DNA from: Arctopsyche grandis
Taxonomy: Eukaryota > Arthropoda > Insecta > Trichoptera > Hydropsychidae
Direction: 5' to 3'
Assembly: GCF_051622035.1 (NCBI RefSeq)
Contig: NC_135361.1
Location: 30,435,205 to 30,499,204, forward strand
Length of the DNA stretch: 64,000 nt
A model generated the notes under the pieces. The model saw nothing but the letters and a program-made list of their open reading frames with translations. It was not told the origin of the DNA and ran no database searches. The position numbers were made by a program, and so were the translations under genes. Below, one piece after another: positions 25,001 to 39,200 of the stretch; positions within the stretch are counted from its first letter, which is position 1, and each line of letters opens with the position of its first letter.

Positions 25001-27479
25001 TAAAATGATAAATAAAAAACAACAACGAACTAAGCCGAAATGATGGATTAAATTTGACAAGACCTACATATTTTGTTTGATTTTTTTTTTCCTTCTAAGC
25101 AAAATTATATTTTATTGTTTTTTATGTATGAAAATTACTAACAAGTTAAATATACATAGATATGTATATAAATTTATTTATAATGATATTTTTAAAAAAA
25201 ATTTCAACTTCTGAGATTTTTTTTTATATAATTTACTGTATTTTTTTTTTAATATATAAATAAAAATGATTTAGTTTGTCTGACATTAAAATCTACAATT
25301 TTAAATTTACAACCATCAAATTTTAGTACACTTTTTGATAATCGAACTTTAGACCAAATTATTTTTCAAACTTTCACTTTCTTGAGAAACACTGAGCAAG
25401 CCATCTAGTATTAAATAAGATTAATATCTAGTTTCTAATATTCTAATCTTAAAACAAGCCAATGAATATTCGATACAAAGACAAACTTCTGGCTGATTTG
25501 ATTTCGGAACTTGCCGGCCCGCAGTTATTTCTTCCTATTCGATCATTCAAACAAGTTTGATGCGTCTAGTTTAACTCTTAAATACATATCTATACGTAAG
25601 TAATGATCAAATTCGACCTAGTTGTCCGGAAAGGGTTAAAATATAGCATGCAAGACGTATCTTCCTGTCGTAGAATGACTGTTCGATCCGAACGGATGAT
25701 GGTTGAGCGAACCGCTCGCACCGAATGAGATGAATATGTTTATATTTTAAATTTTACAATTTATATAATAGTTGTAAGGCGTGTGTGCCTTGTGTGCAAT
25801 TGTTTCTAAATTCAATCGTTTATCGCCGCTTGGATTATATTATATTATATGTATATTGTTCACCGATTAACTCGTCTGATCATCGAGCCGATGATATCCT
25901 ACCGAACGTGTCATTTTTTTTTGTTGTTGTAATTTTGATCGTCTTGTCGAGTGTGCCATATTTATAACGACTGTTTTTTACTTGTCCGACGAATTTATTT
26001 AATTTTTTTCTCTCTGATTTAATCCTTTTCCAACTCGGTTTAACGTTACGTGTGTGTAGTTTTTATCGACCGGTTTTTTTTTCGTTGTATGGTTTGGTTT
26101 GTGGACGAATTTTGACGTACCGCAGGACGGGTGGAAAATTCGCGTCTAAGTCTAAAATTAAATTAATTAATTAATTAAATTAAAAAAAAATAATTCAAAA
26201 TATTCTGCATTTGCCGTCTCACTTTCTCTCGGTCGATTGTAATGTTATTGATAATTATTCTTTCGTGTAAAAAGAAATTACGAATATATATATATATTAT
26301 ATATTAGTAGGCGAAACGATGAACGAATGTTACAGTGAGCAGCGCTTTACTGTAATTTATTATATATTAATATAATATAAATAGTTATGTATGATTTAAT
26401 TTACTTTTAATTTTTTTTTTTATATAATAAATGATCGATTTTGTGAGCAATTTCAATATTTATATATATATACACATTGAAATAATAGATATGTAGAATT
26501 AATATTTGTCTTTTTTATATGTATTACTAAAAAATAATACACACATGTGTGTGTGCGTGTGTATTTGCATATACGTTATGTACATATGTTATTTTTACTT
26601 TTGAAAACAATATTGATGATAATGTGAAGGTAGGATTGGTTTTAGGAGGCCGCACGACCGCCCGCTTCACATTGTGGTAAATCGGACTCAAACTATCAGC
26701 CGATTTTCACTCAAAACTCAAATCTACAAGATAAAAATGATATGACTGTATATATTATATAATGATATTTCTTTTCGTATTGTATAAACTAATAAAAAAG
26801 CTTTTATTTTCTATCAGTGTTTTGCCCGTTGACATCCGAATGGAATTGCTGTGTGATTTCAAATTCACGTTTTGTATAGAAATTACGCGTTGATCATTTG
26901 TCAATGTGCTTCCGCATACGTTCGGTATATGAAAACTGTTTGAATAACTCAATTGAGGAATTGTAAGCTTAGACTTGGATCCGATTGACTGTATTTTTAT
27001 TGACCGTGGAAGCGAATTTTGACCGGTGTGAAGCTTCAGTCTCCACCGTCAACCTTGATCTTGGATATTGTAATCCGAAGCATCTTGAATTTGTTTGTTT
27101 TCGTTGGTTCGATGTAATGAATTTGTGCATTGCCGTTGTTTATCAATCCCACAAATAACAAAGTATATATTTTTTGTATATGTATACACAAGTTTGCCCG
27201 ATGTTCGGAGTCGGCACGTTCGGACGTGCCGATCGAAGGTAACGTGCCGCTCGAACGTCTCGATGCTGAACACCGTTCTTAGGATGTAAGTAATATATTA
27301 TTAAAAAAAACAACAAGCTATAAACGCAAGGGGATATTGAGACGGGGTGTGTTTTAATAATTCTTTCCGTAGCTTTTATCGTGCATTCGGTCGATGTCCT
27401 TTTGTCTTTTACTAGCTTGAAAAATGCACAAAGGCAATATTCAAAAATAAAATCATACATTATTATTATTAGACCATTT

Positions 27480-27808
27480 TTAACCTTTCCACCGCGTACG
27501 ACTACTATACATGTCCTAGCGAACATGCCCTCAGCGCGCAAAACACGCATAGATGTCTTGGAAGTTCCAACCTGTATAAGAGCCGTCTATTGTGTTAAAA
27601 TTTTATAACTTGGTTGAAAATATTACTAAATGTATACTTTACCAAATTCAATAGATGGCAGTAGTCAACAAAAATAAATATAGGTTGTAAAACTCAAAAA
27701 AATATTACAACCTATATTTAAAGTCGAAAACGCGATAACAAAATCCGCAAAGAAGCAGCCACGTACAGGGCATGTTCGCTAAATTTGGTGACGCGGGCAA
27801 AGGGTTAA
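27480..27808. mobile_element. piggyBac-like MITE (TTAA)
   Basis: Starts TTAACCTTTCCACCGCG and ends GCGGGCAAAGGGTTAA. The right end matches the CCCTTTG piggyBac terminus and the element at 39688-40201. Confidence 0.7.
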
Positions 27809-28097
27809 TATTCAAGATTTCTAATGATACAAATTGAAAGTTTATCGTTGAATATATATAAAAATAAATTTGTTTGTGTATAAAATAATTAATAAAAAAA
27901 AAGTACTTTTTTATTACACAATTTTTGATGATCGTAGATAGTTAAAAAAAAACAACTAGAAGAATTTAATTTTTTTTACATACGTAAATGTATATTCTAT
28001 TGATTTTTTTTTTTTATTAAACATTTAATTTCTAAGACAAATACTACTGCATACGTTTTTAATTGAATTGGGGGGGGGGGATGAATAAATAAATAAA

Positions 28098-28540
28098 GGT
28101 TGTGGCTATTTGTAGGTACTATATCTACAAATTATTGGCTATTTGCAGGTACTATATCTGCGACGGGCGAAAAGCCTTCTGCGCATTCGCGTGAACTGTC
28201 ACTGTCAGCGTGTTTACTGTTTTTAGTTCGAACTCGTAGTGACGTAGAGTAAAAAATATAATCCAAATTAGTTAATATTATTGTTAGGAAATTATTATCA
28301 TATACAACGTATAATACCTACATACAAGTACAAGCCGCGAACTAGCTAAATGATATAAATCAATTATAATAAATTCGAAATTTATTTGCCTCGTGTATAA
28401 TGAACGATTGATTTAACAAGTCTAGCATACATTAAATGTTAGAAATTATAATCGGATTATAAGTTCACGCGCATGCGCAGATATAGTACCTACAAATAGC
28501 CAATAATTCGCAGATGTAGTACCTACAAATAGCCACAATC
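28098..28540. mobile_element. Inverted-repeat element with double-word arms
   Basis: Arms of about 65 bp, each holding two copies of GGCTATTTG(T/C)AGGTACTA; the right arm is the inverse. The flanks are both ATAAATAAA-like, so the target duplication is hard to call. Non-coding. Confidence 0.65.
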
Positions 28541-29831
28541 ATAAATAAATGCTTAGCCGATCCTGTATTACTCTCGTTGGGTGCTGTTATATATTTTGTA
28601 TCGTCTACTTACGAAGGCTTTTTTTAACTTTCCGACTAACCCGGCTCGAGCCGACTCAATGGTGTGGCCGAAGCAATCGATTGATACATATTATATATAT
28701 TTTGTAATGTTAATTGTACCGTTTATATATTCTTGATGATGAAAACAAGTAACTATTATTGATGATTAACAAATAACTCGTAACAGTTGTGTATTAATAA
28801 CTGCTGAAATAAAGAGATTAATCAAACGTTTGTCTACTTTGTATATTACTCTACAACTAGTCCATTTCAGGTGTCTTCGATCATCTCTCGTACGTGACCT
28901 GGTACAATTCGGGGGGATGATAATAGGGTTGCAACAATAAAAGATCCAAGTTTGATGTATTAATAAATGCAAATATTTAATCAATAAAAATAAATCGATG
29001 TGAAAATAAAACAATAAAAATCAATATATGTCCACTCATCGAAGAAAATTCTCTTTGCTATGAATAATTTGTTCCCAGGCGTATACGTATGTACATAATT
29101 CAATCGATAATATGAATAGTATATTATATTTAAAATAAGATCATACAGAATTAATAATAAAGCGTCGATTTTTTTTTTTATATTAAATCATAAAAATATA
29201 CTTCTTTTCGAGTATGCATATTGGATTGATGCCTACTATTTATTAGAAACGATAAAACGCATCACTTATCTAATTGTTTATAATAAGCTTGCTTTTTGTT
29301 GTTGTTTTGACGGATTCTCGATACATTGGAAAATAAAAAATAAAATATATATACACACATATATGTATATATATATATATGATTTTTAAACGCTAAAATT
29401 TGCCATAAAAATAACTCTTTCATTATCATTTATTATTCAATAGATTAGCCAACATGCATTCGGAACAGAAAACAATCATACGTTCGAGCAATATTTATAA
29501 TACAATTATTGTACACTCGCGACCCCCCCCCCCTCCGTGAAAATAATTAATACATATAAAATAAAAATATCACAATTTTCATTATATAGAAAGAAAACAT
29601 TATTATTTTTTTGTTTCAATATAACTCACAATCGACGTCACAATTATACAAACTAATTAAGGCATATTTTCGACGTTATACATTTCTTCATTATTGTAAC
29701 TATAACATTGTCAACGAACTTACATACATATATAATGCGTGTTTAAAGAAATAAAAAAAATAATAAACAGAATTGATTCGAACGAAAGCTTTACAATACC
29801 AAAAAAAATAATAGGAACGAAATTGAATTGA

Positions 29832-29838
<7 letters not shown>

Positions 29839-29925
<87 letters not shown>

Positions 29926-29965
29926 TCGAATCGATGACTATTCATATCTGCACTATCCGCTAATG

Positions 29966-30052
<87 letters not shown>
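29839..30052. repeat. Two (TA)n microsatellites
   Basis: TA runs at about 29839-29921 and 29975-30052, separated by 53 bp of unique sequence, just downstream of the Crag stop. Confidence 0.97.
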
Positions 30053-30055
<3 letters not shown>

Positions 30056-30232
30056 ACATAATAATAACCGTACTGTTTTATAATATTTATAATATTCGGC
30101 AATCAACGTGTTAAACTCTCTTGTTGCAGATCATAAAAAAATATATATATATATATACTCATGAAGCTTGTTCTTTCATTATTTTTTTTAAGATATAATT
30201 TATTAACAATTTAACGGCTCGCTCGCCGAGCA

Positions 30233-33200
30233 TCATTGCAGCGACGGAAGCTGAAGATGGTTGAAGTAGTGCCGACAGTAGATGGCGGCCGAGTTCGGCG
30301 GATGATCTTGAGGTCGGACGGTGACCCCAGAGCTTTCCAAACCGGCCAAAGCTTTTGTGAACTCCCGCTGAAGAACCACCAGGTCAACGTTCTGCCGTCC
30401 CAAAGCGTCGATCGACAAAAATAATATATCCCTGAAATACAAAATATATATATATAAAAAGAACATAAGCGCAAGTGATGATGTACAATCGGAATGTAAA
30501 TAAAGATGATGATATACAACATATTTATATATAGACGCTTAAATCAAATTTTCAGTATTGAAACGTACCAGGGCTGTGAAATCGTTAAAAAAAAAACACC
30601 GATTCCAAATTCAAATATTATTTATATGTATATAAAAACTACTGATTCATAAATAATTCATCTAATCTATAATTTGGAAAGAGACTTTGTATGTATCCTT
30701 GGTCGTCGTCCGTAGATCGGTGACGTCATCGAACACGTGATTCGATTTTTTGATTATTCGAAGGGGGCGCAGCCTCATTGGGCCCCGAAGGGGGCGCAGC
30801 CTCATGGGGCGCCGCCTTATGGGGCGCTGTCTTATGGGGCGCAGCCTTAGGGGCGCAGCCTTATGGGGCGTCGCCTTATGGAGCTTAGCCGCATGGGGCC
30901 CCAAAGGGGGCGCAGCCTCGTGGGCCCCAAAAGGAGCGTAGCCCTATGGGGCCCCGAAGGGGGCGCAGCCTCATTGGGCCCCAAAGGGGGCGCAGCCTTA
31001 TGGGGCACAGTCTTATGGGGCGCAGCCTTATGGGGCGCTGCCTTATGGGGCGCCGCCTTATGGAGCTTAGCTGCATGGGGCCCCGAAGGGGGCGCAGCCT
31101 CCTGGGGTGCAGCCCCATGGGGCCCCGAAGGGGGCGCAGCCTCATGAGGCGAAGCCCTAAACGGCAACTGATCATGGGGGCGAAGCCCTTGACGGCATTT
31201 AATCATGGGGGCGCGGAGGGGCGAAGCCCTAATAGGCATTAACTAAGGGGGGCGAAGCCCTAGACGGCAATTAATCATGGGGGCGCGGAGGGGCGAAGCC
31301 CTAAAAGGCATTAACTAAGGGGGGCGAAGCCCTAAACGGCAATTAATCTTGGGGGCGCGGGGGGCGAAGCCCTAAAAGGCATTAACTAAGGGGGGCGAAG
31401 CCCTAGACGGAATTCAATCATGGGTGCGTGGAGGGGCGAAGCCCTAATAGGCATAAACTAAGGGGGGCGAAGCCCTAGACGGCAATTAATCATGGGGGCG
31501 CGGAGGGGCGAAGCCCTAAAAGGCAACTGATCATGGGGGGCGAAGCCCTAAACGGCAATTGCTCATGGGGCGTGGAGGGGCGAAGCCCTAGAAGGCAAAG
31601 GCTCAGGGGGGCGCCGAGGGCGAAGCCCTAGAAGGCAAAAAAAAATTTTGATTTTTTAAAAAAAATTTTAGATTTTTTTTTTAATTTTTTTTTTAAATTT
31701 TAAATTTTTTTTTTTTTTTAATTAAATTAGCTTAGTCATGTTTAAGCGGTTTATATTATAAACACTGAGCGAAGCCGGGTAATACAGCTAGTATACTAAT
31801 AAAATGAACGGATTTGTCAAAGGGAACAATTTAAACGCCCATTTTATAAAATAAATGTGCATTTAAAAAAGTTGTGTGCATTTCTAAATGATACAGATTG
31901 CATTAGAAACTTTGCTTTGATCATTGAAAAAATATTTGCTACTTAAATAGCGGATGAAATGTGTATTAAAATGACAGATGAACTGTATCGGCAATGTCGC
32001 CGAATACCAAAATACGAACCAACAACGACCAACGCTTCTCTCTACTGGATTCCTTCTTTTTTTTACTATTCGACACCTACAACCTGACATATTCATATGT
32101 AATACGTAAACAAAAGTAAACACTTTAGACAGGTGACAGTTGTCAATAGCAGAAGACTATCTATTCTGCTAACTAATGCTAAAATCTATTTTTTTGAATG
32201 ATCTTTTCACATCACTTTATAATGCCAAAATATTTTATGCGATGCACAATACGAGATTGTTTAATGCACCGAAAGTAATGCAAATTTTTAATGCACAAAC
32301 ATTTGTTTTAAGATACAAAGTATTTTTCTCAATGTACAGTTAAATCGCACCCTTTGTCAAATATCTGACCTCTCCTTAATTTGACCTAAACATGAGACAA
32401 AGATAGAAACACTGGTGTCAGACAAGTCGCTCGATTTTTACCGACTCCGAGTCCACAGCCCTGGAAACTACTACACGTGTTTATTATCACCTATACAACG
32501 AGTGATGTTTCCCTTGAGAATTGGTACTCCTCCATTCCTGAAGTTTCTGCAACGACTTGGTCAAATCGTTATTCCTAATGTCGTCTATGACTTGCTGAAC
32601 GACTCTGAAAAAGTACACAGACATACATTACAAAGCGATCCAATGCCGATGATGATATATGATATGGTATAATGTTACTTGTGGGGAGACGTGGTCGAAT
32701 GGTCGTTCAACAGAGCGCTCAACAATCGCGTATGTGTCGGAGGTGGTCTCCACAGCGACCTCAGTGCTGGGCCTAAGTCTCCGTGCAGCCGATGATTGTC
32801 CCACAGACACACAACCCTCACGCTGTCCTTGACGTTTTCTTGGTTTTCGATCTCGGCCTCGCTTGGCGTGTTGTTGTTTTCCGTTGCAGTGCTGTTGCTG
32901 ATGTTCTTCAGCTGGAACTGCTTCTTGTAGTGCGGACTGCACAACTCGGGCAGGTGCGTTGAAACATTAATACGCTCGAACACCCACAGCAGGTTCCAAT
33001 AGATGATCGGATGCTCGTCGATGAACCTCGGATCGGTCAGACAAGAGTCACCCTCCCGGGCTAAAAAATGTTCGAAAACAAACGATCAGTCTCTTATACA
33101 CAATTAGATCGTTCAATAATACAGGATACAGAAATAATAATAAATAAATAAAAAAAAACTATAATATAAAAAAATATGTATAGATCTACCATTTTTAACA

Positions 33201-36200
33201 AATCGGTGAAATGAAAGATGAAAAAATCGGTGTCAGGAACAAACGTTCACGGTAAAAACGCTCACTGACATATCGTATCCGACAGAAGGTTCACGGATAA
33301 AATGTTAGCCCAAAATAACGGTCACACGACAAAATGTTCACTAACCTAATGTACCCAATAGAAGGTTCACTGATAAAATGTTCACGCGACAAAACGAACA
33401 CCCATAAAACGTTAGCGCGAAAAAATGTTCACCAACAATAGCGGATTAATAAACAGGCGTATATTAGACAAGCCACTCTAATCGAAACTTATTCACCAAG
33501 TACAAAATATATCATAAGAATTTTCGATTTCTTCATTTTACTTATTATTATTTCTTCATTTTTCACAACCAGCGGCGTAGAATAATGGTTAGCATATTAT
33601 TCTTTCGAGCATAGTGATCACGAGTTCGAGTCCCAGTAGAGTTCCGCTGCTGGCCAGACTTTGGTTTGTGACTCCAGGTCCAGAGTTTGTCAATTTTTCT
33701 GATTGTCATTGAAACGGTTACTGTAAAATTGGCATCCCCTTTCCTATCTCTCTTGCTAATCTCAAGTTATTCAGCGTCTTGAGGTTCGCCAATTTGATTA
33801 TAAAAATGCTGCAAAAATTTATCCATATATGTCACTGTGGATGTTTGTACGGATTAGCATTTGTACAAATGCTTATGTATATTAATTGTATTGTATCTGT
33901 TTAAGTACACAAGTACGAGTGTACGTACATGTTTGATGAAATAAATAATATAAAAATGGACTGTAAAAAAATAAACCATTAGTAAGGAAACCTAATGAAG
34001 ATTTTATTACTTTCTCTACTGTGGATCTTTAGTATATTTTGTCCATGAACGTTTTATTCGTGAACCTTATTTCGTGTGAACATTTATCTGTGAACGTTCT
34101 GACGCGTGAGCTTTCTATCAGGTAAATTATGTCGGTGAGCATTTCGCCAGTGAACGTTTATTCGCAGAACCACCTTTAAAGGCTAACAGGCCTGCTTCTA
34201 GCGCTCAGTTTATAAAACATATGATAAATCAGACTCAAGGTGACAATAATTTGCATTTGAATTACACTTATCAATCAGTTCATGGTGTGAGTCCAATTGA
34301 TCAAATTTCAATTTTGACCCAGTATTACATATACCCAACACATAATAGCAACAATACCTAAAATAGACTCCAATTCCTTCCTGAGAACCAGCGGATTCAA
34401 ATATGGCACGCTGAGCGTCTCCGAACCCTTGGTCACCTTCTGCGAGATCTAACAAAACGAATACCATATTAAAATACCGAATACAAATCATACCAAACCA
34501 ACGCACAACGACAACGTACGGTGACAGAGAGCAGCGGCACAGTCAACTTGGAGCAAGCTGGACAGCGAGTGTTCAAATTCGAATCTTCGGCACTCCAACC
34601 GCTCATGATCTCCTCGTCGTACAGCAGATTCATGCAATTGTGACACTGAGAGCAAGACGTCATCAAAACTTGGACGGCATAGTCAGATTCGGGCCGGTTC
34701 TGAAACCGACAAAGTAAAAAAATTAAACCTGGTAACCAAACGACGTACATATGTACATGCATTAAGTTCAAAGAGACGTACGAAGGTAGGATGAGGTGGA
34801 TACAGATTATCGGGCAGATTCACTATAGCCGTATCGCAGTTACTTCCGAGGAGATCTCCCTCGCTTGGAATCCTACAGACGCTGCCTGCAAACGAAACAT
34901 TCAGTTTTGAAGTTGAATTTTTAATTATTTTCATAGTACAATATTTTTAGGTTATGTATGTTTACCTTCGACGTTGAACGATCCGGATCCGTCGGTGGAT
35001 TCTTCTTCACATATGTCTTTTTCGCCGCTCGTGAAGGAGTTTGCAGTGCCTTTGACTGGTGTGGAGTTCGCCGAGATGGCCTCTTTGATCTCGTCGAACT
35101 TCTTCACGACGCTCGTCGCTGCATATTTCAAACTGCTGAGACTGCCTTGGATGATTTCGTTCGACTTTTTGCCAGTTATTCCTCCCGGACTACAAATTTG
35201 CATTGTTTTAAAATTGAATAATCAATAGTATATAAGTATAAAAAAATTCGTTTTATATAATAATACGATGGCCGTATCGTGCAATTAGCATGTATTGAAA
35301 AGCTTTTGATATAATATAACGTGCGATGCGAATTAAATTGCATACAAAATGATAAAATGAAAATAGTCAATGGAAGCGCTTTCGTATAAAAAAAAAAACA
35401 CTATCAAAAAAATAAAAATATCAGAAATAGGCTTTGTATGGTAAGATCAAACATAATCTAAATAATTTGTATATAAAATTATTATTTTGAATAAAAACAC
35501 CAATATTTTTTTTTACTACCGCCATCTATGTATAAAATTAATGACTACCAAATGTCACCGAGATTAAAAATCTTCGGACCTGAAATGCTTCTTAAACGAT
35601 ATTTTATCTCATAATGGCGGAGGATCCATTTACTTATATTGATGACCAAAATGAGCAATATGGCAGAGTATGAAAACGATCGGATAAGAGGCAAACTTTT
35701 TCCTGAATTGTAATCGTAAGTGAAACGTAAAGGAGGTATGTAAAAAACAATATATAGTACTGAAGTACTTAAAACGCTCAAAATCTTACCCATAGTAATT
35801 ATATTAAAAAATAAAGTAAAAAAATACATATAGCCAGCAGAATAGACTAGTGGTTTAGCATATAATGCTTTGTACAAAGTGGTCACGGGTTCAAATCCCA
35901 CTGGTTTCTGATGGCCAGACCTTGAATTTGTGACTCCAGGTCGATCGTTTCCTATCAGAGTTTGCCAATTTATCTGATTTTCGTTGAAACAGTTCCAACA
36001 AATTGGCAACCTTACCCATTTTCTCACAAATCTCGAGTTTTCAGCGATCTCGAATTGTATAAAATGCTGCAAATTCACAAATTTGACCGTAAATGTCTAG
36101 GTGGATGTTAATTGATATGTTTTTATTTTTATTTTTACATAGATATATACAGGAAGACCCCAATGCGCCTTCCTGTAAAATTAATAACAAACAATGCAGC

Positions 36201-39200
36201 ATTTTTATCACATAAATCACTGTATTTCGGGTAGCTGAAGTACACGAAATTAACAATTAATTAATTAATGCATCTAGACATCTATGGATTTTTAGACTTG
36301 TACATAATTACAAATTATGGCGCTTTAGGAATCCCTGTTATGCCACAATGGTCTGTTTAGAATAAATAAATAACCAAATAAATAAATAATTATTAACAAA
36401 TTGTACATACAGACATAATACAGAAGATTTGTGACAGCAGGTAGGATGATTTTTTTGCCAATTTTAAGGAACCGTTTCCGATAAAATTGGCAAACTCTGA
36501 TAAGAAACGATCGACTTAGACTCACAAACCAGCAGTATATTAAAGATTAGCCTGGGATCGAACCCAATTATCTCCCGGTGCTAAACATAAACTGCAACCA
36601 CTGAGCTATACTGCTGGCTAATATGTATTTACTTTGTATAATAATACATTTGTATCGAATGTACAATGTTTCTGGCCGGGAAGGCGCTGTTAGGCCTTCC
36701 CGGTATAAATTAAAAATAAATAAAATAAAAATACACAATCTCCATTTGCCGACTCAACTCACCTGAAGCTCGTCATAGCGCTTTCTAAAATTTGCTTAGG
36801 TAACTTCATGTCTGCCTTTCTCAGAGACAGTCGAGCCGGAGAATACCGACTACAAAACAGTAGCGAAACAAAATAAAATCAACTTAAAAAAACAGGCAAC
36901 AAATAAAAATCAAAAATGCAATCAACTTTTATGTATAAATATATGATATGTATATGATAAGTCATGCGGATAAGTCACATGCATTGATATGATAACATTA
37001 CTATATCTACTGCTTAAAAAAAAAAAAAAAACACTTTAAAATCATCTGAAGATAAAAAAAACTCACCCGAAACTGAGCTTCAACGTATTGCTGATGCTGG
37101 CAAGACTAGAAGACATGCTGGCTACGGGCACCGTCTCACTCCTGTGAAGTTTCCTAAAACAGTGTTCCAAACTCTAGACCACTATTTTGACAAGTTCGTA
37201 CAGAAACCACATTTTTCAATGTGATATAAGCATGAGAGCAAGTCATAACAGTTTAAGGGCAAATTTCATACATTAAAGTGAAGGTTTGAGCTTCGAAGGC
37301 CAAAACATATATTTAATTAAGCCTCAAAGCATCGGCTGAAACATTTGATCGGCGGTTCAACTTGCTTTATAAGTTGTATCTTAGCTGTCGGTGTCAAAAA
37401 AAGTTCAGTTCTTTGACGGACTTACAATAATGGAAACTGAAAGTTGCATCTCTTTCAATTTGTATTTACTATTTATTTATTGTATAACAGCTAAACCCAT
37501 TTTTTTGTATTAACAATTCCATTGTCTAAACAATACTTTAGAGACATCTTTGGACAAATTCGATATTAATTTATGCAGGTGGGTGTCACGACAAATCGCT
37601 CATGGACCCAATACTCAACGACATAACGCGCACGACAAAACGCTCACGCGACAAATCGCTCACGCTTCAAATCGCTATCACGATAAATCGCTCAAGCGAC
37701 AAATCGCTTTAACGAATTAACACAGTATCCCAGTACAGATAAATAAATAAATTATATACAAACCAGTTGAATCTCAATTTATTCACAAAGTACAGAGTTT
37801 ATTACAAGCATTTTTTCTAAGTTTATTATAAAAATTCTTGTGTAAAAAATAACGTTTTTGTACGTCCGAATAATTCCGTGAGCGATTTGTCGCGTGAGCG
37901 ATATGTCGTGCGCGTTATGTCGTTGAGTATTAGGTCCGTGAGTGATTTGTCGTGACAACCACCTGCATACTCTGTAAAATTAATATCGAATTTGTCCAAA
38001 GATGTCTCTATAGTATTGTATAAAAAAATATATAATTGTATTTAGAAAATGTTTGGAATTGTTAATACAAAAAAATGGGCTTAGCTGTTATACAATAAAT
38101 TAATAGTAAATACAAATTGAAAGAGATCTGTATTTTTTAGTATGTATTTTTCTGAATTTCAACATTTTAATGTTTCATTTTAACGAATAGATCGTTCAAT
38201 TTTAGTATAAATTGGTATATTTTAGACAAAATTTCCAAATATACAAATATTATTTATGAAATACGTACAATTTAAAGCTAGCATAAGAAATAATACAAAA
38301 CGACAATGACTAGAAAAAATGATGTATTTTTCATATACCGATATATATGAGAAAATACATCGGTAAATACGAAAAATTAGCATACATGTATTGCGAATTT
38401 TTATCGTCTATTGCAAAATGCTATAAATACAGGCCTCTACAAATCGGGAAAGATACAGGTGTGCATTAAGGAAACTAAAGGTATAAATATAATATAGTCG
38501 GCTTACAACGAAAACCCGTTATTTACATATTTTTCGAAATTGAATATGAATACGAGTAAAATTTCCATTCCTCAGTTAGTAAACAATATTTAATGAAACG
38601 GTCAATGGGTGTTCGCCGTACGCCGACGCCGAGTAATACGTGGAGCAAAACTAACGCAGAGGTGTCGACAGCGGTGAGTGGCGGCGGCGAGTCTCCGAAG
38701 GTCGCGCTCCGCTTGAACAACACGGGGTTGTCCGTGAGCTCGTGTTTCGGCGTGGTCGGAGGTTCGTCGAGGGCTTTCGAAGGTTCTACTGCGGCGGTCG
38801 GATCGGGTTCACACAAAGCACCGAGCGGATCGTCAACGAGCACGGGTGTTCTAGGAGATGTCCTTAAATACGTGAGACGAAGCGAAACAAACAATACATA
38901 CATATATCAACATAGTAATCGAGCTAATCGACAAGCGACACACAAACGGGGCGAAAAAAGTCGGTGCAGACGCGACAATACCTCAACGGAGACACTTTGA
39001 TCGCGTCGTCTTTGGAGATCTCCTCCTGGGAGCTGCCCTCGGGGAAGCTCAGCGTCCTCGAGCACGGCTTCCGCAGCTTTTGAGCGTCGTCTGTGATGCC
39101 TATCTTGACGTTTTGCAACTTGTCTAGTATTTGCGCATCGCCGGCGAAGCTCTCCGACTTCGTCAGGATCCGAAGACAATCTGACGGACTCTCAGGAGGC

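Larger units (their letters stand above)
23820..30232. other. Convergent 3' flank between Ras and Crag
   Basis: The Ras 3' UTR starts here; AATAAATAAAAT at about 23855 is a possible polyadenylation signal. No coding exon is seen in the 6.4 kb. It contains two TTAA/hAT-like MITEs, a word-repeat region (24530-25000), poly-G tracts, and TA microsatellites. Part of it may be long 3' UTR of either gene. Confidence 0.5.

Noticed and set aside
30662..31242. Several overlapping open frames rich in Gly/Ala/Arg in the GC-rich block
   Set aside because: The Helitron minisatellite has no stop codons in its units; frames on both strands are equally open and match no domain.
33600..33640. tRNA genes at the B boxes (also 35890, 36560, 39440, 3355)
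   Set aside because: A and B boxes are there but no cloverleaf can be completed and each is followed by a shared SINE body.
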